From: Liolophura sinensis
Lineage: Eukaryota > Mollusca > Polyplacophora > Chitonida > Chitonidae
NCBI RefSeq assembly: GCF_032854445.1
Contig: NC_088303.1
Location: 3,479,501-3,543,500, forward strand
Direction: 5' to 3'
DNA: 64,000 nt
A model generated the notes under the pieces. It was not told the origin of the DNA and searched no databases. It saw only the letters and a program-made list of their open reading frames with translations. How positions within the stretch are numbered: position 1 is the stretch's first letter; every line of letters starts with the position of its first letter. This document shows, in pieces, positions 12,601 through 23,000 of this stretch. A program made the translations under genes and the position numbers.

Positions 12601-15600
12601 ACGCATGGAAAGCATGCAGTGTGTGACTATAAAACCGCAACTTCGGGCAGGAAATCGGCGTCTTTCAAGTGGTGTTTTCAAGCTGATTCAACATGCCACG
12701 TCTTGACACTATCACAAGAAATATTGCCATTGGAAGACTTCAAGCTGGAGAGTCCCAATCGTCCATTTCTAGGCGTCTACACGTCAGCCAGAGCACGATT
12801 TCACGGCTTGCTGCCTGCTACAACAATACTGGGACAACAAATGACCGTCGGCGTTCAGGTCGACCACGTGTCACTACAGCAGCCCAAGATCGCTACATAA
12901 GGGTCCTCCATTTGGGTGACCGTTGTGCTACAGCTGAAAGCACAGCAGCCAGCATACCGGGACTGAGGAGGATATCAGGTCAGACAGTGCGGAACAGGCT
13001 GAGGGAACATGGACTGAGAGCCAGGAGGCCCTATGTTGGGGTCGTGCTGCGTCCTCACCATCGCGCCAATCGCCTCCGATGGTGTAACAACGTGACTGCA
13101 TGGAATCTACGCAACTGGCGACGCATTTGGTTCAGTGATGAGTCCAGATTCCTATTGCAGAGACGTGATGGTAGAAACCGGGTTTACAGACGTGCTCACG
13201 AACGTTATGCCCCTAACTGCGTACGCTAAGTGGACAGATTTGGTGGAGGGAGTGTGATGATGTGGGCAGCAATATGGTATACTGGTCGTACAAATCTTGT
13301 CCACGTTCAGGGAAATCTTACGGCCGTACGCTACCGAGACACCATCCTGCAGCCACACCTCTTACCTGTCATTGACGTTCAGCGGGAGTTGTTCCAGCAG
13401 GACAACGCCAGACCGCACACGGCACGTGTCACAAGGGACTTCCTCGCCGAAAACAATGTAAATGTGCTACCCTGGCCGTCCCGTTCCCCGGATCTTAACC
13501 CAATTGAGCATCTGTGGGAATAACTTGATCGACGTCTACGCCAACGTCAACATCAACCCCAAACGCTTCAAGAGCAAGTTGCATGTTTGCAGGAGGAGTG
13601 GCAGAACATTCCCCAGGCCTCTATCCAGCGTCTCACCCAGTCCATGACAAGGCGTGTCAGAACTGTTATTCGTGCCCGTGGTGGTCACAACAGATACTGA
13701 CATTCCACTCAAGTGGGAGACTCATTGTGAGTGTCTTACCTCAAGTTGATGGCCTTGTTGTCTAGATATGAACCCTTCCTTAATCTGTGTAAAAAAATAT
13801 TTGCAGAATAGCAATTCTTATTTAGTTATGCATAATTGAAAAGACTGCATCACCTCCGCAAAAAACCGGGTTATGCGTTTCTTTTTTTGGATAGTATATT
13901 TTGGTGGCGAACAAAAGTGTGAAACTTTGAGGAAACAGGAGCGAGTTTGGGGAATGTGTTTGTAACGGTTTAAAGTTGATATGGCTGCTAAACTTTAAAC
14001 ATGTCCAACCAGTCTCAGAGCTATGGTAGACTCCACTGATGCTATGGTAGACTCCACTGACTCACTGTAAACATACATTCACTGCTCGGTAATCAATGGA
14101 AGAATATTACCATCTGACTGAGGCATCTACCCAAACAATTCATCGTAGAGCAACGGTAGCACTTTTTGAAGAAGTTTACTGAGCATGATCACCTGATAAA
14201 CAGTCAGTCCAAATGACACCACCGGTTTAAAAATCTTCTTGTAGCCAATACCGTCGATTGAAAAACATTTTTGACCAGTACACCGCGATGAATAATCTTT
14301 CTGAAACACACCTTCATGAACAATATCATTTGCTTAAGAATCTTCATGAACAACGCCACCTGCTTAAGAATCTTCATGAACAACGCCACCTGCTTAAGAA
14401 TCTTCATGAACAACGCCACCTGCTTAAGAATCTTCATGAACAACGCCACCTGCTTAAGAATCTTCATGAACAGTGCCACCTACTTAAGAATCTTCAAGAA
14501 CAGTGCCACCTGGTTAAGAATCTTCATGAACAGTGCCACCTGCTTAAGAATCTTCATGAACAACGCCACCTGCTTAAGAATCTTCATGAACAACGACACC
14601 TGCTTAAGAATCTTCATGAACAACGCCACCTGCTTAAGAATCTTCATGAACAGTGCCACCTGCTTAAGAATCTTCATGAACAGTGCCACCTGCTTAAGAA
14701 TCTTCATGAACAACGCTCCTGGTTAAGAATCTTCATGAACAACGCCACCTGCTTAAGAATCTTCATGAACAGTCCCACCTGCTTAAGAATCTTCATGAAC
14801 AGTGCCACCTGCTTAAGAATCTTCATGAACAACGCCACCTGCTTAAGAATCTTCATGAACAACGCCACCTGCTTAAGAATCTTCATGAACAGTGCCACCT
14901 GCTTAAGAATCTTCATGAACAACGCCACCTGCTTAAGAATCTTCATGAACAACGTCACCTGCTTAAGAATCTTCATGAACAGTGCCACCTGCTTAAGAAT
15001 CTTTATGAACAACGCCACCTGCTTAAGAATCTTCATGAACAATGCGTCTCTTTCTACAACGTTTTGTCCAAGTCATGCAATCCTTCATTGTCTGTCTGTG
15101 CACAAAAAGGTGAATCTTACATTTAATTGCAAGTAGCGTTAGAGATAGATATACGCTTGTGTGACAAAATTGGTCAAAAAGGCCGATAAAGCCTGCCTTA
15201 CAATCCAAGCATTAGACTGCAGTGAAAAGAAAAATGATTGAAAGTATTTTCCAAATGTTAGCGACCTTTCTGGTGTCGCTTACTTCATTTTAACTCCTCT
15301 GTATAACGTTATAACGTGACTGATTATACATTTAAGAGTTTTGTCTCCGATGTACGGTGTATGCTGTGTATGGCTCCTGGTGTGTATGGCCTCTGCTGTA
15401 TATAGCCCCTGCTGTGTATGGCCCCTGTTGTGTATGAACTATGCAGTGTATAGCCCCTGCTGTGTATGGCCCCTGTTATGTATGAACTCTGCTGTGTATG
15501 GGCCCTGCTTTGTATGCTTACTTACTTACGCATGCGTAACAAATGTCATGCTGATTACATGACGGTGTGAACTGGGTTTTGTAAAAGTAAGGTAAGTCAT

Positions 15601-15697
15601 AGGGAATGCTGCAGCCGTTGGCGTGGGTTGAGCAAACTTCGGCCTGACACCAGACAACACAGGCTAGAAAAACCCCTAATACAGCCACAACGTTCAT
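9414..15697 (-). CDS. secreted phospholipase A2-like protein, two coding exons, 134 aa
   Basis: Coding exons are 15697-15530 and 9650-9414, both splice junctions in phase 0, joining to 134 aa. Residues 1-19 form a signal peptide (MNVVAVLGVFLACVVWCQA). The active-site block FTPSCNQHDICYAC (residues 43-56) carries the His50-Asp51 pair expected of secreted phospholipase A2, and CDDLF (67-71) supplies the usual second aspartate region. The mature chain has ten cysteines, fitting five disulfides. Length and the NGCSIP...YK spacing resemble the small invertebrate PLA2 group that includes conodipine-type enzymes; that subgroup is inferred from memory. Expected role: calcium-dependent hydrolysis of the sn-2 ester of phospholipids outside the cell. 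An acceptor (TTTTTCTTACATTACAG) ends one base before the ATG, so an upstream non-coding exon is likely. The 5.9-kb intron holds a Tc1 element and three arrays. Whether it is digestive, defensive or venom-like cannot be told here. Confidence 0.9.
9841..9900 (+). repeat. dispersed AAAATGCTGTGTTG module, copy 2
   Basis: Begins GACGTCACTAGTCTAGATCC and continues to AAAAATGCTGTGTTGTTATC and an ATCACATT-type end. It is related to 2012-2050 (opposite strand) and 52121-52175. It lies in the phospholipase intron. Confidence 0.55.
10712..10915. repeat. 51-bp tandem repeat, exactly 4 copies
   Basis: Four head-to-tail units of exactly 51 bp (GTGAATAAGTAACGGTCTGC ...), differing by substitutions only. 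They lie in the phospholipase intron; the rest of 9901-12361 shows no exon or recognisable element. Confidence 0.9.
11434..11458. repeat. poly-C tract
   Basis: A run of C interrupted by one A. Low complexity. Confidence 0.9.
12362..13898 (+). mobile_element. Tc1-like DNA transposon with perfect 27-bp inverted ends
   Basis: The sequence at 12362-12388 (starting TATACTATCC) is the exact reverse complement of 13872-13898. The outermost TA is consistent with the TA target site used by Tc1/mariner elements. Between the ends lie about 330 bp of leader, with a TATA-like CTATAAAA near 12630, and then a single transposase frame. The element is about 1.54 kb, a normal Tc1 length. It sits in the phospholipase intron, on the strand opposite to the gene. 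Identical terminal repeats suggest recent insertion, but the transposase has two in-frame stops, so this copy would need transposase made elsewhere. Confidence 0.93.
12693..13700 (+). pseudogene. Tc1-family DD34E transposase broken by two in-frame stops
   Basis: One frame of 336 codons runs from ATG 12693 to TGA 13698-13700. It is interrupted only by TAA at 13227-13229 and TAA at 13521-13523; no frameshift was seen. The N-terminus carries paired helix-turn-helix regions (RLQAGESQSSISRRLHVSQS). The catalytic triad is visible: WFSDESRF (first Asp), QQDNARPHTA (second Asp), and SRSPDLNPIEHLWE (Glu). There are 34 residues between the second Asp and the Glu, hence DD34E. Both stops fit single-base changes of glutamate-type codons where relatives usually have an acidic residue. 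The role would have been to cut and paste the element at TA sites. Confidence 0.93.
14312..15044. repeat. 30-bp tandem array, about 24 copies
   Basis: The unit is CAACGCCACCTGCTTAAGAA plus TCTTCATGAA. Variants CAGTGCC and CAACGCC alternate in blocks. One unit at about 14709-14737 is 29 bp and shifts the frame. Because 30 is a multiple of three, open frames exist on both strands (up to 292 aa); they read as LKNLHEQRHL-type decapeptides and are judged non-coding. The array lies in the phospholipase intron. Confidence 0.95.
15350..15515. repeat. short imperfect GTGTATGGCCCCTGCT repeats
   Basis: Irregular repeats built from CTGCTGTGTATGGCCCCTG and TGTGTATGAACT. They end about 15 bp inside the intron from the phospholipase exon 1 donor. 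Confidence 0.8.
15530..15697 (-). CDS. phospholipase A2 exon 1 (signal peptide and catalytic HD)
   Basis: 56 codons from ATG at 15697 to the donor GCATGC|GTAAGTAAG at 15529. It encodes the signal peptide, the conserved NGCSIPYDLP segment and the His-Asp catalytic motif. It was found from motif and splice signals; as a standalone open frame it is too short to stand out. Confidence 0.9.
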
Positions 15698-16250
15698 TCT
15701 GTAATGTAAGAAAAATATACTAAAATTTACTTACTAAAAAATACTTTAGTTGAGAAGGGAACGAAAAATAACAATAAAAGATAGTCATACATTATTGGAA
15801 GAACAAGGATATTGTATTTCTTAAAGAGAACCAAGAAAAAAACTGTCACTGGATTGCAAAATTAATGATTGTCAATCAATGCGGCGGTTTGTTTGTACGT
15901 AGATATTTACTTACAGGAGAAATATCATGCACGTAATGGGGATGGGAACGGCTGTGTAGATGTTCAGCTGGTGCCCATTTGTGCTGAGGATGTGTCCAAA
16001 TCGGTGAATATATACAGATGACCTTGTTACCGTATCATTGTACCCAGAAATACAACGTGAGATAACAGCAGATGATTCTACACCGCATTGCTGATCGTTC
16101 AGATTTGTTACCAATCTCGTGTTTCTTTTCGTAAAAGCCCGTCAGCAATGTGCGTAATGTATCACATGAGATAGTGCCTTAATTTACAGCGGAATAAAAG
16201 TAACTGTCAGATTGCAGCTAAGCGCAAGGAATGATTACAGAAAGGCTAAC
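15698..16250. other. upstream flank of the phospholipase coding exon
   Basis: AT-rich, no supported open frame. A likely 5' UTR intron acceptor sits at 15699-15700 (minus strand). Promoter not identified. Confidence 0.4.
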
Positions 16251-17955
16251 TACAGGACACCATGAGAGTGTAGATAAACACAGGACACCATGAGAGTGTA
16301 GATAAACACAGGACTCTATGAGAGTGTATCTAAGCACAGGATATCATGAGAGTGTAGCTAAGCACAGGTCATCATGAGAGTGTGGCTAAGCACAGGGCAT
16401 CATGAGACTGTGGTTAAGCACAGGGCATCATGTGAATAGATATGGCGATATGTTGGGTGGAAACCGGGCAGAGCCCTGGGGAAACCCACGACCATCCGCA
16501 AATTGCTGGCAGACCTTCCCACGTACGACAGAAGAAGAAATCCAGCATGAGAGTATAGCCAAGTATAGGGCATTATAACAGTGTGGCCAAGCACAGGGCA
16601 TCATGAGAGTGTAGCCAAGCGTAGGGCATAATGAGAGTGTAGCCAAGCATATTGCATTATGAGAGTGGTTATGTATAGGGCATCATGAGAGTGTAGTCAA
16701 GCATAGGGCATTACGAGAGTGTAGCCAAGCATAGTGCATTATGAGAGTGTAGGTAAGCACAGGACATCATGAGAGTGTAGCCAAGCATAGGGCATAATCA
16801 GAGTGGTCAAGCATCGGGCATCATGAGAGTGTAGCTAAGCACAGGACATCATGAGAGTGTGGCTAAGCACAGGGCATCATGAGTGTGTAGCTAAGCACAG
16901 GACATCATGAGAGTGTGGCTAAGCATAGGGCATTACGAGAGTGTAGGTAAGCACAGGACATCATGAGAGTGGTCAAGCATCGGGCATTACGAGAGTGTAG
17001 CCAAGCATAGGGCATTATGAGAGTGTAGCCAAGCATAGGGCATCATGAGAGTGTAGCTAAGCACCAGGCATAATGAGAGTGTAGCCAAGCATAGGGCATT
17101 ATGAGAGTGTAGGTAAGCACAGGGCATCATTAGAGTGTGGCTAAGCATAGGACATCATGAGTGGGTAGCTAAGCACAGGGCATCGTGAAAGTGTAGCTAA
17201 GCACAGGGCATCATGAGAGTGTGGCTAGGCACAGGGCATCATGAGAGTGTAGCTAAGCACCGGGCATCATGAGAGTGTAGCTAAGCATCGGGCATCATGA
17301 GAGTGTAGCTAAGCAAAGGACATCGTGAGAGTGTGGCTAAGCACAGGGCATCATGAGAGTGTAGCTAAGCACAGAGCATCATGAGAGTGTAGCTAAGCAC
17401 AGGGCATTATGAGAGTGTGGTTAAGCACAGGACATCATGAGAGTGTAGCTAAGCAGAGGACATCATGAGAGTGTGGCTAAGCACATGACATCATGAGAGT
17501 GTAGCCAAGCATAGGGCATAATGAGAGTGGTTATGTATAGAGCATCATTAAAGTGTAGCCAAGCATAGGGCCATGGGAGTGTAGCCAAGCATAGGGCATA
17601 ATGAGAGTGTAGTCAAGCATAGGGCATAATGAGAGTGGTCAAGTATAGGGCATAATGAGAGTGGTCAAGTATAGGGCATCATGAGAGTGTAGCCAAGCAT
17701 AGGGCATAATGGGAGTGGTCAAGTATAGGGCATAATGAGAGTGGTCAAGTATAGGGCATCATGAGAGTGTAGCCAAGCGTAGGGCATAATGAGAACAGTC
17801 AAGAATACGGCATCATGAGAGTGTAGCCAAGCATATTGCATTATGAGAGTGATCAAATATTGGGCATCGTGAGAATGTAGCCAAGAATACGGCATCATGA
17901 GGTTGTAGCCAAATATAGGGCATCATGAGAGTGTAGTTAAGCATTGGTTGAAGAA
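16251..17955. repeat. 28-bp tandem array, about 57 copies, interrupted once
   Basis: The unit is about 28 bp, of the type CATCATGAGAGTGTAGCTAA plus GCACAGGG. Frequent shorter units lack several bases (GAGAGTGGTCAAG). Variants are clustered: GCACAGG forms dominate around 16.8-17.5 kb and GCATAGGGCATAATG forms at 17.5-17.9 kb. A SINE piece interrupts it at 16434-16552. Confidence 0.95.
16434..16552 (-). mobile_element. internal fragment of SINE family A inside the 28-bp array
   Basis: Contains GGGTGGAAACCGGGCAGAGC, GGGGAAACCCACGACCATCC and TTGCTGGCAGACCTTCCCAC, the same core as the fuller copies at 35937-36175 and 41905-42106. Both the tRNA-like head and the 3' tail are missing. Confidence 0.85.
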
Positions 17956-18775
17956 TTCATGAGTTGATAAACAGTTTTACCTGTGTACGGCGATTGTCTC
18001 CCTGTGCTACCGATCAGCCTGCGCTAAAGACAAGCTGTTAACATCTTACTTATGGGCCAGTCTTGACCTGATTCCAGACATATCATAACCACCACTCCCA
18101 AGCTTTGGGAAAATGAACATGTGGACTGTTGTGGACTATCTTAAAGAGCGGTGCCTTTACTGTATGAGTAAAAATGTAGCATGAAAAAAATATTTTTTGA
18201 AGGGTTTTTGACATGAAAATGCAAAGGTCAGTCTCTATGATTCCATTAGTCACAGAGAATTACCAAGTGAATTACAAAGTGAAAAATACACCGTTCTTAT
18301 GCATTGTTAACATACAATATGCACTCATTTTGACTGGCTAGCTTCACCGTATCATTATCCAAATATGCGCTGCTCAAATCCTCCTCTTAGTTCCAGCAAA
18401 TTCTAATTTTTAAAATTTCGTTTGTTAGTTATCATGTAACACTCTAAATGATGTTAATGAGTGAAGGAAGTCAGTCAGAATCCGTAAGAAACCACCACTC
18501 ATTGCTAGGACAAACTTCCTAATGCAAAGCCGTACCACACCCAGAGGGACCAAGAATCAAGCAGACGCCTTTGATCACTGAAAGCCCTGTCGTCGTCAAA
18601 GATTTGGCGTTGTTAACAACTGAGCCTGCGAGTGATATATAAAGGAGACACTGTCCTGAAACGATAACTGACTCAACGAGCTCGTTTTCTGTTGTAAAAG
18701 ATTCATTATCGTGAAATGACAAGTGAAACAGCTGCCATTCATTTCTCTTATTAAGGAGAAATTATGGTTAAAGTA
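17956..18775. other. no recognised gene; isolated TATA-like site
   Basis: TATATAAAG lies at 18636-18644 (+) about 130 bp before the 56-bp satellite. No following coding exon was found, so its use as a promoter is unproven. Confidence 0.35.
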
Positions 18776-21700
18776 CAAGCTGAGTCAGAGAGCGTCCCTT
18801 TCTGCTATATAGGATACAGTATTGGGAAATGCCAGCCGAGTCAGAGAGCGTCCATTTCTACTATATAGGATACAGTATTTGGAAATGCCAGCTGAGCCAG
18901 ACAGCGTCCCTTTGTGCTATATAGGATACCGCATTGGGAAATGCCAGCTGAGTCAGAGAGCATCCCTTTCTACTATATAGGATACAGTATTGGGAAATGC
19001 CAGCTGAGTCAGAGAGCGTCCCTTTCTGCTATACAGGATACAGTATTGGGAAATGCCAACTGAGTCAGAGAGCGTCCCTTTCTACTATATAGGATACAGT
19101 ATTGGGAAATGCCAGCTGAGTCAGAGAGCGTCCCTTTCTGCTATATAGGATACAGTAGTGGGAAATGCCAGCTGAGTCAGAGAGCGTGCCTTTGTGTTAT
19201 ATAGGATACAGTATTGAGAAATGCCAGCTGAGTCAGAGATCGTCCCTTTGTGTTATATAAAATACAGTATTGGGAAATGCCAGCCGAGTCAGAGAGCGTC
19301 CATTTCTACTACATAGGATACAGTATTGGGAAATGCCAGCTGAGCCAGAGAGCGTCCCTTTGTGCTATATAGGATACCGTATTGGGAAATGCCAGCCGAG
19401 TCAGAGAGCGTCCATTTCTACTATATAGGATACAGTATTGGGAAATGCCAGCTGAGCCAGAGAGCGTCCCTTTCTGCTATATAGGATACAGTATTGGGAA
19501 ATGCCAGCTGAGTCAGAGAGCGTCCCTTTCTACTATATAGGATACAGTATTGGGAAATGCCAGCTGAGTCAGAGAGCGTCCCTTTGTGTTATATAGAATA
19601 CAGTATTGGGAAATGCCAGCCGAGTCAGAGAGCGTCCATTTCTACTATATAGGATAGAGTATTGGGAAATGCAAGCTGAGCCAGAGAGCGTCCCTTTCTG
19701 CTATATAGGATACCGTATTGGGAAATGCCAGCTGAGTCAGAGAGCGTCCCTTTCTACTTTATAGGATACAGTATTTGGAAATGCCAGCTGAGTCGGAGAG
19801 CGTTCCTTTGTGTTATATAGGATACAGTATTGAGAAATGCCAGCTGAGTCAGAGATCGTCCCTTTCTACTATATAGGATACAGTATTGAGAAATACCAGC
19901 TGAGTCATAGAGCGTTCCTTTCTGTTTTATAGGATACAGTATTAGGAAATGCCAGCCGAGTCAGAGAGCGTCCCTTTCTACTATATAGGATACAGTATTG
20001 GGAAATGCCAGCCGAGTCAGAGAGCGTTCCTTTATGCTATATAGGATACAGTATTGGGAAATGCCAGCTGAGTCGGAAAGACTCCCTTTGTGTTATATAG
20101 AATACAGTATTGGGAAATGCCAGCCGAGTCACAGAGCATCCCTTTGTGTTATATAGGATACAGTATTGAGAAATGCCAGCTGAGTCAAAGATCGTCCCTT
20201 TCTACTATATAGGATACAGTATTGAGAAATACCAGCTGAGTCATAGAGCGTTCCTTTCTGTTTTATAGGATACAGTATTAGGAAATGCCAGCCGAGTCAA
20301 AGAGCGTCCCTTTCTACTATATAGGATACAGTATTGGGAAATGCCAGCCGAGTCAGAGAGCGTTCCTTTATGCTATATAGGATACAGTATTGGGAAATGC
20401 CAGCTGAGTCAGAGAGCGTCCCTTTGTGTTATATAGGATACAGTATTGAGAAATGCCAGCTGAGTCAGAGAGCGTCCCTTTGTGTTATATAGAATACAGT
20501 ATTGGGAAATGCCAGCCGAGTCAGAGAGCGTCCCTTTCTACTATATAGGATACAGTATTGAGAAATGCCAGCTGAGTCAGAGAGCGTCCCTTTCTGCTAT
20601 ATAGAATACAGTATTGGGAAATGCCAGCCGAGTCAGAGAGCGTCCATTTCTACTATATAGGATAAAGTATTGGGAAATGCCAGCTGAGTCAGAGAGCGTC
20701 CCTTTCTGTTTTATAGGATACAGTATTGGAAAATGCCAGCTGAGTCAGAGAGCGTCCATTTCTACTCTATAGGATACAGTATTGGGAAATGCCAGCTGAG
20801 TCAGAGAGCGTCCCTTTCTACTATATAGGATACAGTATTGGGACATGCCAGCTGAGTCAAAGAGCGTCCCTTTGTGTTATATAGGATACAGTATTGAGAA
20901 ATGCTAGCCGAGTCAGAGAGCGTCCATTTCTACTATATAGGATAGAGTATTGGGAAATGCCAGCTGAGCCAGAGAGCGTCCGTTTGTGCTATATAGGATA
21001 CAGTATTGGGAAATGCCAGCTGAGTCAGAGAGCACCCCTTTCTGCTATATAGGATACAGTATTTGGAAATGCCAGCTGAGCCAGAGATCGTCCCTTTGTG
21101 TTATATAGGATACAGTATTGAGAAATGCCAGCTGAGTCAGAGATCGTCCCTTTGTGTTGTATAAAATACAGTATTGGGAAATGCCAGCCGAGTCAGAGAG
21201 CGTCCATTTCTACTACATAGGATACAGTATTGGGAAATGCCAGCTGAGCCAGAGAGCGTCCCTTTGTGCTATATAGGATACCGTATTGGGAAATGCCAGC
21301 CGAGTCAGAGAGCGTCCATTTGTACTATATAGGATACAGTATTGGGAAATGTCAGCTGAGCCAGAGAGCGTCCCTTTCTGCTATATAGGATACAGTATTG
21401 GGAAATGCCAGCTGAGTCAGAGAGCGTCCCTTTCTACTATATAGGATACAGTATTGGGAAATGCCAGCTGAGTCAGAGAGCGTCCCTTTGTGTTATATAG
21501 AATACAGTATTGGGAAATGCCAGCCGAGTCAGAGAGCGTCCATTTCTACTATATAGGATAGAGTATTGGGAAATGCCAGCTGAGTCAGAGAGCGTCCCTT
21601 TCTGCTATATAGGATACCGTATTGGGAAATGCCAGCTGAGTCAGACAGCGTCCCTTTCTACTTTATAGGATACAGTATTTGGAAATGCCAGCTGAGTCGG

Positions 21701-22752
21701 AGAGCGTTCCTTTGTGTTATATAGGATACAGTATTGAGAAATGCCAGCTGAGTCAGAGATCGTCCCTTTCTACTATATAGGATACAGTATTGAGAAATAC
21801 CAGCTGAGTCATAGAGCGTTCCTTTCTGTTTTATAGGATACAGTATTAGGAAATGCCAGCCGAGTCAAAGAGCGTCCCTTTCTACTATATAGGATACAGT
21901 ATTGGGAAATGCCAGCCGAGTCAGAGAGCGTTCCATTATGCTATATAGGATACAGTATTGGGAAATGCCAGCTGAGTCGGAAAGACTCCCTTTGTGTTAT
22001 ATAGAATACAGTATTGGGAAATGCCAGCCGAGTCACAGAGCATCCCTTTGTGTTATATAGAATACAGTATTGGGAAATGCCAGTTGAGTCAGAGAGCGTC
22101 CCTTTCTACTATATAGGATACATTATTGGGAAATGCCAGTTGAGTCATAGAGCGTTCCTTTCTGTTATATAGGATACAGTATTGGGAAATGCCAGCTGAG
22201 TCAGAGAGCCTCGCTTTGTGTTATATTGGATACAGTATTGAGAAATGCCAGCTGAGTCATAGAGCGTCCCTTTGTGTTATATAGGATACAGTATTGGGAA
22301 ATGCCAGCTGAGTCAAAGAGCGTCCCTTTGTGTTATATAGGATACAGTATTGAGAAATGCCAGCTGAGTCAGAGAGCGTCCCTTTCTGTTTTATAGGATA
22401 CAGTATTGGAAAATGCCAGCTGAGTCAAAGGGCGTCCCTTTGTGTTATATAGGAAACAGTGTTGAGAAATGCCAGCTGAGTCAGGGAGCGTCCCTTTGTG
22501 TTATATAAAATTCAGTATTGGGAAATGCCAGCTGAGTCAGAGAGCGTCCCTTTCTACTATATAGGATACAGTATTGAGAAATGCCAGCTGAGTCAGAGAG
22601 CGTCCCTTTCTGCTATATAGAATACAGTATTGGGAAATGCCAGCCGAGTCAGAGAGCGTCCATTTCTACTATATAGGATAGAGTATTGGGAAATGCCAGC
22701 TGAGTCAGAGAGCGTCCCTTTCTGCTATATAGGATACATTATTGGGAGATGA
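18776..22752. repeat. 56-bp satellite, 71 units, with higher-order duplication
   Basis: Unit: TGAGTCAGAGAGCGTCCCTT, then TCTACTATATAGGATACAGT, then ATTGGGAAATGCCAGC. The first TGAGTCA-type word starts at 18781 and the last at 22701, exactly 70 x 56 bp apart, so there is no net indel across the array. Several rare variants repeat at an offset of 1904 bp (34 units): the AAAATACAG variant at 19259/21163, the AAATACC variant at 19891/21795, and the block at 20044/21948. AAATACC also repeats at 336 bp (6 units, 20227). No coding frame spans it. Confidence 0.97.
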
Positions 22753-22784
22753 CAGGTTTAATATTGAATCCGACGTGAAACCCG

Positions 22785-23000
22785 AAACCGGTACCGGAGT
22801 GTGGCCGAGGGGTTCCGACGCTTGTCTTTCAGTCACAAGGCTGTGAGTTCGACCCCGGTCTTGGACAGGTACTTTGTGGATTCTACCGGTATGATTGCTT
22901 GGGTTGAGACGCCAGGCTTTTTCAATCATTGGGACACACGGTACGCGGGTTCTATACCATCTTGGACAGGGAATTTGTGAATTCTCTTCTCACTGTTTCG
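22785..23000 (+). mobile_element. tRNA-derived SINE-like element (Leu/Ser-type head)
   Basis: GTGTGGCCGAGGGGTTCCGA looks like a class II tRNA A box, and GTGAGTTCGACCCCGGTC like a B box, about 45 bp apart. The sequence continues without a tRNA acceptor stem into unrelated body sequence containing GACAGG-type repeats. It immediately follows the end of the 56-bp satellite. No intact cloverleaf is seen, so it is called a SINE head rather than a tRNA gene. Confidence 0.6.

Noticed and set aside
16251-22752. Could the regular arrays be CRISPR?
   Set aside because: Units are directly adjacent without unique spacers, the genome is clearly eukaryotic with introns and SINEs, and no cas genes are present.
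22785-23000. Possible tRNA-Leu/Ser gene
   Set aside because: A- and B-box-like words exist, but the acceptor stem does not pair and the sequence runs into SINE body.
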